In this document: one piece after another, positions 57,531 to 64,000 of the stretch
How positions within the stretch are numbered: the stretch's first letter is position 1
Layout: each line of letters begins with the position of its first letter
NCBI RefSeq assembly: GCF_018294505.1
Contig: NC_057798.1
Location: forward strand, 368,397,370-368,461,369
DNA: 64,000 nucleotides
Origin: Triticum aestivum
Lineage: Eukaryota > Streptophyta > Magnoliopsida > Poales > Poaceae
Reading direction: 5' to 3'
Position numbers and translations under genes: made by a program
Notes under the pieces: generated by a model
The model's input: the letters and a program-made list of their open reading frames with translations, nothing else
Told to the model about the DNA's origin: nothing
Database searches by the model: none

Positions 57531-59100
57531 TGATACATCTCCAACGTATCTATAATTTTTGATTGTTCCGTGCTATTATATTACCCCTTTTGGATGTTTA
57601 TGGGCTATATTTCACACATTTATATCAGTTTTGGGACTAACCTAGTAACCAGAGGCCCAACCCGTATTGCTGTTTTTGTGCCTATTTCAGTATTTCGAAG
57701 AAAAGGAATATCAAACGGAGTCCAAACGGAATGAAACCTTCGGGAGCGTGATTTATTGGAACGAACATGATCCAGAGGACTTGGAGGGAAAGTCAAGAAG
57801 CGATCGAGGCAGCCAGGAGATAGGAGGGCGCGCCCACCCCCTCTGGGCACGCCCCGTGTCTCGTGGGCCCCTCGGACGGCCACCGACATACTTCTTCCTC
57901 CTATATATACCCTTGTACCTCGAAAACATCCAGGGAGTTAACGAAAAACAATTTCCACCATCGTAACCTTCTGTATCCGCGAGATCCCATCTTGGAGCCT
58001 TCGTCGGTGCTCCGCCAGAGGGGGAATCGATCATGGAGGGCTTCTACATCAACACCATAGCCCCTCCGATGAGTTGTGTGTAGTTTACCACAGACCTTCG
58101 GGTCCATAGTTATTAGCTAGAAGGCTTCTTCTCTCTTTTTGGATCTCAATACCACGTTCTCCCCCTCTCTTGTGGAAATCTATTTGATGTAAACTCTTTT
58201 TGCGGTGTGTTTGTCGAGATCCGATGAATTGTGGGTTTATGATCAAGTTTATCTATGAGAAATATTTGAATCTTCTCTGAATTCTTTTATGTATGATTGA
58301 GTTATGTTTGCAAGTCTCTTCGAATTATCAGTTTGGTTTGGCCTACTAGATTGATCTTTCTTGCCATGGGAGAATTGCTTAGCTTTGGGTTCAATCTTGC
58401 GGTGTCCTTACCGAGTGATAGCAGGGGTTGCAAGGCACATATTGTATTGTTGCCATCAAGGATAAAAAGACGGGGTTTATATCATATTGCATGAGTTTAT
58501 CCCTCTACATCATGTCATCTTTCTTAATGCGTTACTCTGAACTTAATGCTCTAGATGCATGCTGTATAGCGGTCGATGTGTGGAGTAATAGTAGTAGATG
58601 CAGGCAGAAGTTGGTCTACTTGTTGCAGACGTGATGCCTATATACATGATCATGCCTAGATAATCTAATAATTATTTGCTTTTCTATCAATTGCTCGACA
58701 GTAATTTGTTCACCCACCGTAATACTTATGCTATCTTGAGAGAAGCCACTAGTGAGACCTATGGCCCCCTGGTCTATCTTTTATCATATAAGCTTTCAAT
58801 CTACTTTTATTTGCATCTTTACTTTTTGCATCTATATTATAAAATACCAAAAATATATTTATCTTATCATACTATCTCTATCAGATCTCACTTTCGCAAG
58901 TGGCCATGAAGGGATTGACAACCCCTTTATTGCATTGGTTGCGAGTTCTTTGTTTGTTTGTGTAGGTGCGTGGGACTTTTGAGGAGCCTCCTACAGGATT
59001 GATACCTTGGTTCTCAAAAACTGAGGGAAATACTTACGCTACTATTGCTGCATCACCCTTTCCTCTTCAAGGAAAAGCAACGCAAGCTCAAGACGTAGTA
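57531..59100 (+). repeat. Athila-like LTR without partner
   Basis: TGATACATCT to GACGTAGTA, 1570 bp, with TATATATA at 57902-57909. It is very similar to 42698-44269 throughout. Left flank GCGCAT and right flank CCAAG do not match each other or TGGGG, no polypurine tract precedes it and no primer site follows. It is a truncated element end or a recombination product rather than a clean solo LTR. The terminal CA is TA here. Confidence 0.85.
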
Positions 59101-59102
59101 CC

Positions 59103-59201
59103 AAGAAATTGGCGGATATATTCACTAAACCACTTGATGAGCAAGTGTTTTGCAGGTTGAGAGGTGGATTGAACATCATTTATGCCTCAAATTTGGAGTA
59201 G
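59103..59201 (+). pseudogene. pol: Copia RNase H C-terminus
   Basis: The last 32 codons of Copia pol: KLADIFTKPLDE followed by a tail, stop TAG at 59199-59201. The LADIFTKPL word is diagnostic of Copia RNase H. Everything upstream is missing. Confidence 0.88.
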
Positions 59202-60099
59202 AAACTCCATGTGGATGCATGCAAGGCATGAGCCTTACTATGACAAATCCCTGACCATTCTCTTATGATGATGATCATATGTCTTGGATACACTTGTACT
59301 CTTGCATGCTATCTAACCCTTGTAGGTACTTGGATAAGCCCAACTCTATGAGATTGCAGCTCAATCACATTTCAAGCAATCTATACATCTCCAAGTCTCT
59401 ACAATGGTGGATGAAGACAAGGAAGCACGAATCCATTCAATATATCCTTTTACAAGTTCCTATATCAATTTTCAATTGATATCAAATTCCATGATTGTCA
59501 CTTTGGATACACAAGTGCTCTTCCTTGCAAGGCTAATTCATGTAGGAATATGAACTTCAACTACATGGGGTGCTCCCATTTCTTGATGATCCACTTCAAC
59601 TTGAGCACCTTACACAAGTTCAACTACATGACCAAGTTCAACACGACCACCCAAGGTATGTCATTCCATCTTAGAGAAGCTTAACCCCAAGACATGGGTG
59701 AAAGCAACTCAACAAGATGAGAATACATCAAAATGCTTAAATGAAAAATGGCAACCCCATCTTGAGCTTAAACGATGAGTATGACCTATGATCAAGTGTC
59801 TTCACTTGACTCCTAAGTCAATATACTCTAACATAGGTGACTTTGTCGCCGACCAATTCTAGATGAAGTTCTCTATTGTTTCTTTGTGCCCTTGCATTTT
59901 TCTCATGCATGCTAGTTCCTCTTTCAAAAAAAACTTCATCTAGATTTCTCTTCTTTTCTCTTCTCTGTTATTTTCTGCATTTCCCTGCATCCAACTCATT
60001 GCAAATCATTCAGTTAATTCCCTGCATATCCTTGTGAGATCTTATTTTCCTAGTGAGATATGGTGACAAGAAGTCACTACTAGAGAAAAGATTACTAGT

Positions 60100-60300
60100 G
60101 GCGCTGGTTTTTTACATACCAGTAGCGCGGGCACCCGCGCTACTGCTAGGGCTCTACAGCTATTATTTAACAGTAGCACATTTCTAAACAAGCGCTGCAG
60201 CTAAAATACTTATTAGTAGCGCCGCTTTCTCCACCAACGCTACTACTATCATCACGTAGTAGTAGCGCCCTATTTTCTCCCACGCTACAACTAGGCAAAT
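60100..60300. repeat. Left sub-terminal repeats of CACTA
   Basis: Multiple direct and inverted copies of AGTAGCGC / GCGCTACT and GCTACAGC-like words. In CACTA families such words bind the transposase. The mirror region is at 63465-63715. Confidence 0.75.
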
Positions 60301-60879
60301 AGAAATAAAAAGTAAAAAAAGTAGTCAGGTGCAATATTCATGGAAATCAAGACAAGTCCAGTGCAAATAAACTAAGTTCACAGAACCATCTCACAAACAT
60401 TAACGACAGTACCACGTTTAATATAACCACACAATCTCACAAACTCATATAGTAGTCAACAATGCATGGATAGATCATAGTTGATAAGTCTACTAGGTAG
60501 TCATTCTAGCATATATATGGTTCAACAGCCACACGCATGCATATGTAGTTCTAGATGATGTCGATGACGATCATCATCCTCAAGCCTGGGTGGTGGGTGT
60601 TCCTGATAGTAATTAGGATTGCCTGTCCAACATGAAGATTCTTGTCGACGAGCAAGCTCTTCCACCCAACCAAGTTGAAGTGTGTGCGACCGTCCGTGTC
60701 CACGCCATACGCACAAGTGGTGACGGAGCCCCTTGCAGTAAGGCGTATTCTAGCAGAGCCTTCTTCATCAGGCTTGATACCACAACTCTCAGATAGGCTC
60801 TTTGGCAATTTCTGAATAAGAAAAACATATCAATTAATAAGTAGCCTCACACATTCTACACGAAGCATATATATCATCG

Positions 60880-61250
60880 GACTCTACACTAAGTATATAT
60901 ATCATCGGACTCTACACTAAGTATAACAATAAAGCATATAAGATTCACTAAGTATATAAGATTCACTAAGCATATAAGATTCACTAAGCATATATATCAT
61001 CGGACTCTACACAAAGTATAACAATAAAGCATATAATATTCACTAAGCACATAAGATTCACTAAGCATGTAAGATTCACTAGGCATATATATCATCAGAC
61101 TATACACTAAGTATAACAATAAAGCATATAAGATTCACTAAGCATATATATCATCGGACTCTACACTAAGTATAACAATAAAGCATATAAGATTCACTAA
61201 GCATATATATCATCAGACTCTACACTAAGTATAACAATAAAGCATATCAT
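60880..61250. repeat. Minisatellite in the last intron of the CACTA-borne gene
   Basis: About six imperfect copies of a ~60 bp unit built from ACTAAGTATAACAATAAAGC, ATATAAGATTCACTAAGC and ATATATATCATCGGACTCTAC. Shorter ATAAGATTCACTAAGC sub-repeats are also present (60940-61010). It fills most of the 475 bp intron. Confidence 0.85.
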
Positions 61251-61919
61251 CAAATTACTCTAAAAACTACAGTAAATGCAACATACCATGATATGCCGAT
61301 CAACCATGGTACTTGTCAGGTGGGTCACGAATGGCAGCCCGACGAAGTCAGCACGTGGCGGAATGATGTCCCATAGGTTGCACACCTCCTCCTCGCTCAA
61401 CTTCATTCTTTGAGCTATGATGGCATCACCGAGTGGGTCGTCATCATCCTCATCATCCTCATAATCTTCTGCTTTGTTGACATAAATCACGGCCAGCTTG
61501 GGTCTTTCAGCTCTGAAGGAGAAGTTGATCAACTCACCACCGGTGATACGCATGTTGTCGATGAAACGGACCCATCCATCTCCTCCCACTCGCGTCATCT
61601 TTCGTCCTTTCTCGATCTACATAGCGTAGGGGCCCCCAGGAGCCTCAAAGGTCACAGAGTCTCCAGTCAGATTGTTGAATTCTGACCTCACATTGCATGG
61701 GATGATCTGTGTACAAAAAGCAAAATGATATATACATGATGCATTAATGCAAATAACACTAAAAACAAAATAGTAGTTACTAGTTTCATATAATTTATTA
61801 CCACCGCATGAAGAAAACTAGACTCGAAGTAGATGCCAAATAGCGTGCCAGTTGCAAGGTTGCTGGCGCACCTTGACTTGCACCGTCGACATGGTGGTGG
61901 TGGTGGCGGCGCCATTTCC

Positions 61920-63288
61920 CTAAAGCAATATGATTAAAGGATTAACAATCCAAAAAGTAAACATAAAGTTTTCATAGCTAGAGTTCACATGGCAAGAAAA
62001 ATAACAACTAAAAAGTAAACATAAAGTTCAGTCCAGGGGAACACTTTATTTATTCCCACATCCAAAAGTTGAACCAGCTTAGAATCTTCCAGAACACAAT
62101 AAGTAAACATCCATTCCACCTTTGGCATCAGATGCATAATAATTAAAACTATAAAAGGCAAACACCCCCCTTTTAGATCAGATACAACTCTCTGTCTATC
62201 TGTGTTTTCTTTTTATGAAATTTACCAAAAATGGGCTCACTAATAGCATCATAATAACTTGGCAATTTGAGCATCACCACATACAGATACTCTCTTCAAC
62301 CTGAAGAGTATCGAATCAAGAATTGATTTTTCCATGAAACCACATAACAGTGAAGGCTTCTTGGTCATATCTTTATATGCATCAACAAAGAAGCTAGTGG
62401 CAGTATCCAAGAATTGAAACCCTCAACCGTTGCTGTCATATTCAGAGCTAAAAAAATGCTCACGATTCTACGGTCGAGCACTATGGTTGTTCCAGCGAAG
62501 GAATGACAAGTAGTTACAAGTACTACATCAATGATCCTAAATGTCGGAAACAATAGTCACGTATCGTGACAACGTGATACGATGGGACGCTCTCGTCCTC
62601 GGCCGATCATGTTAGCTAGCTTAGATGCTAGCTCCCGCCAGCACACCATCTTCAGGACGAGCGCGCCAGCCCTGGAAGATGCGGTTTGCCCGCTCAATTG
62701 TGGACTGCGAAATCACGCCCTAGACAACACTAGGGCTCTAGTAGCGTATCTTGAAAGCTCCCATGGCACCATTTCAGAAGGGGAGCCGATCCTACGACCA
62801 CCATCGACAAACTTGAGCGTGTGGAGGCGTTCACGGAACCACAGACGATGCATAATCATTCCCATTGAAGAAGCCTATCATCTACACAAAACGGCACACG
62901 GCAACCGACGCCGCCTGTGGCTCCTCTCCAGAAAAGGCACGACATGGACGCCCCCTCTCTAAACCCTAGAACACTAGGCACCGCCACCGCCACCACTCCT
63001 CCAGGGGCAGCAACCAAGAATTGAAACCCAAGTTTCAATTATATGTGCTGAAAGCCTCTACTTCTCTCTACTCTCTCCTATGTTTCGGTGAGCAACAAAA
63101 AGCCTCTACTTCTCTCACCTAACCCCTCTCTCTACTCTCTCCGCAATCACGCGAGGAGCATGTCGCATCGAAGCACAGAGCCACCATGCAATCCCTAAAT
63201 CCCAAAACATGGCGAGCCGCCGCGGCAAATTGATTGGAGCCTAGCTAGTGTGGCGCGCGCAGGGAGAAGGAGATCGAGGGGGACTTAC
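61920..63288 (-). other. First intron of the CACTA-borne gene
   Basis: A/T-rich intronic DNA between the UTR exon donor at 63288 and the acceptor TTGCTTTAG at 61920. An open frame on the plus strand at 62582-62962 shows no recognisable domain, and I treat it as chance. Confidence 0.5.
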
Positions 63289-63464
63289 GGGGCTGGAGCG
63301 TCGGAGGAGGCGAGAGGCGACCGCGCGTGGTGGCGGCGCACGACACCGTCGACGGGGGTGAGGCGGCCGGGGAAGAACCCTAACCGCGGTGGCGTCGTCG
63401 GGCGGAGGTGATCGATTGTGAGAGTGAGGGGGTGCGGGGGGTGCTCGGGCCGGTTTTCTTTTGC

Positions 63465-63715
63465 TCTAGTAGTAGCGCTAGTTAGAGGCCGGCGCTACTG
63501 CTAAGCCCACCAGCTGTAGCGCCCGTTAAAAACAAATGCTACAGCTAAGTGGGATACTATTTTTGCCCAGCGGCCCATGTAACAGTAGCGCGGCCCAAGC
63601 AAACAAACACTGCTGTTATATATTAGTAGTAGCGTGTTTTCTGCCCAGCGCTACTAGTAAATACTAGTAGTGTGGGGTCATAAACAAGCGCTACTGGTGA
63701 ACTTCTATCTATAAG
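63465..63715. repeat. Right sub-terminal repeats of CACTA
   Basis: AGTAGCGC and GCGCTACT words repeat in both orientations, matching the left end. Confidence 0.75.
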
Positions 63716-64000
63716 CATTTTCCTAGTAGTGAGTTACTCTCTGGGTTGAACTCGGTCTCACCGGATTGATTTCTGCGGCTGAACAGAATCAACTTGGTGC
63801 CACTGATTGCAACCACTCGGTGCTACCGATTTCAGTCCTGAGACAAAATCTGTGTCACTTGCATTCTGCATATTTGTCCCAGCTCCACTCTTTGAAACTT
63901 GTCCTCTACCAGCATCAATATTACATGTGGCTTTGAAATGTGACTCCAGGACCAAACCTACTTGACTCATGCTCCAGAAGTCCCTTCTTAGAAATTGATG

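Larger units (their letters stand above)
60551..63460 (-). pseudogene. CACTA-borne gene with two B3-like domains (REM-like), nonsense codon in exon 3
   Basis: The minus-strand model has four exons: a GC-rich 5' UTR exon ending at 63289 (donor GTAAGT), then 61919-61802 with ATG 61915, 61706-61287 and 60811-60551 (stop TAG). All three introns have GT-AG ends. The coding introns lie between codons: 38 + 140 + 86 codons. The first domain runs from about residue 25 to 120 (IYFESSFLHAV, later GDGWVRFIDNMRITGGELINFSF, then PKLAVIYVN). An acidic linker (EDDEDDDDP) follows. The second domain (KLPKSL, VGWKSLLVDKNL, VGQAILITI, MMIVIDII) fills exon 4. W-x-x-F, the turn and the closing strands fit B3 DNA-binding folds. 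TAG at 61619-61617 (codon 68) interrupts the first domain. The homology is inferred by pattern. The UTR exon's 5' end is approximate. Confidence 0.7.
60075..63731. mobile_element. CACTA transposon, 3657 bp, TSD AGT
   Basis: The ends are CACTACTAGAGAAAAG (left) and the reverse of CACTACTAGGAAAATG (right), with AGT duplicated at 60072-60074 and 63732-63734. Sub-terminal (A)GTAGCGC words crowd both ends. No transposase is present. The cargo is a minus-strand gene with B3-like domains. It is a non-autonomous element carrying a captured gene. Confidence 0.93.
59101..64000 (+). mobile_element. Second SIRE-type Copia, 3' internal part, split by a CACTA element
   Basis: Blocks 59101-60074 and 63732-64000. 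It begins inside RNase H and continues into non-coding DNA related to 17091-17265. The block after the CACTA shows the same dyads as the nested Copia (CTCGGTCTCACCGG, CTCGGTGCTACCGA), as expected for the internal promoter. It is cut on the left by the LTR at 57531 and runs off the window. Confidence 0.75.

Noticed and set aside
62582..62962. 126-codon plus-strand frame in the CACTA
   Set aside because: It lies in the first intron of the minus-strand gene and shows no recognisable domain.

Overview
The window is intergenic DNA of a large grass genome, almost certainly Triticeae (wheat, barley or rye type). Every well-supported feature belongs to a transposable element, and I see no intact single-copy host gene. 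The assignment rests on recognised repeat types: Athila-clade LTRs beginning TGATACGTCTCC with an Asp-tRNA primer site, a SIRE/Maximus-type Copia, Tat-type Gypsy elements carrying antisense genes, and a short CACTA transposon. Family names are given from memory of sequence types and were not searched. Two runs of N are assembly gaps (1264-2166 and 37981-38325).

The layout is a stack of nested insertions. The oldest recognisable layer is a minus-strand Tat-like Gypsy (here 'E0'), split into four blocks: its LTR at 5515-6342, internal DNA at 6343-6762, its 3' gene region plus integrase, RNase H and RT at 26404-31426, and RT/protease at 42056-42697. Four insertions surround or interrupt it: (a) a long-LTR element ending at 5514; (b) an Athila-like element at 6763-26398, with TSD GTCCC on both sides; (c) a long-LTR element at 31427-42050, TSD TGACC/TGATC; (d) a second Athila-like element starting at 42698. 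Element b contains a truncated, pol-less SIRE-type Copia (10672-22745). Element d contains a pol-less Tat-like element 'e' (45032-53614, TSD GTTGT).

Right of d, the order becomes scrambled. An inverted Athila fragment (54301-56153) is followed by the start of another Gypsy (f, 56154-57530), an Athila LTR with no matching duplication (57531-59100), and the 3' part of a Copia (59101-end). That Copia is split by a complete CACTA element (60075-63731, TSD AGT).

The most interesting content is genes inside transposons that are not needed for transposition. E0 carries an antisense gene with its own TATA box, an AT-hook-like motif and a B3-like domain. Element e carries an intron-bearing antisense gene with its own TATA box, convergent with gag. 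The CACTA carries a four-exon gene with two B3-like domains. The SIRE-type element carries an extra 3' gene behind its own TATA box. In that element both the LTR and the internal promoter are preceded by arrays of the dyad TCGGT-NNN-ACCGA. The two Athila-like elements share a cluster of three small dyads just after their coding regions, in which one stem is preserved by wobble pairing. All coding regions I could judge are broken by stops, frameshifts or insertions, so this reads as a decayed nest rather than active elements.
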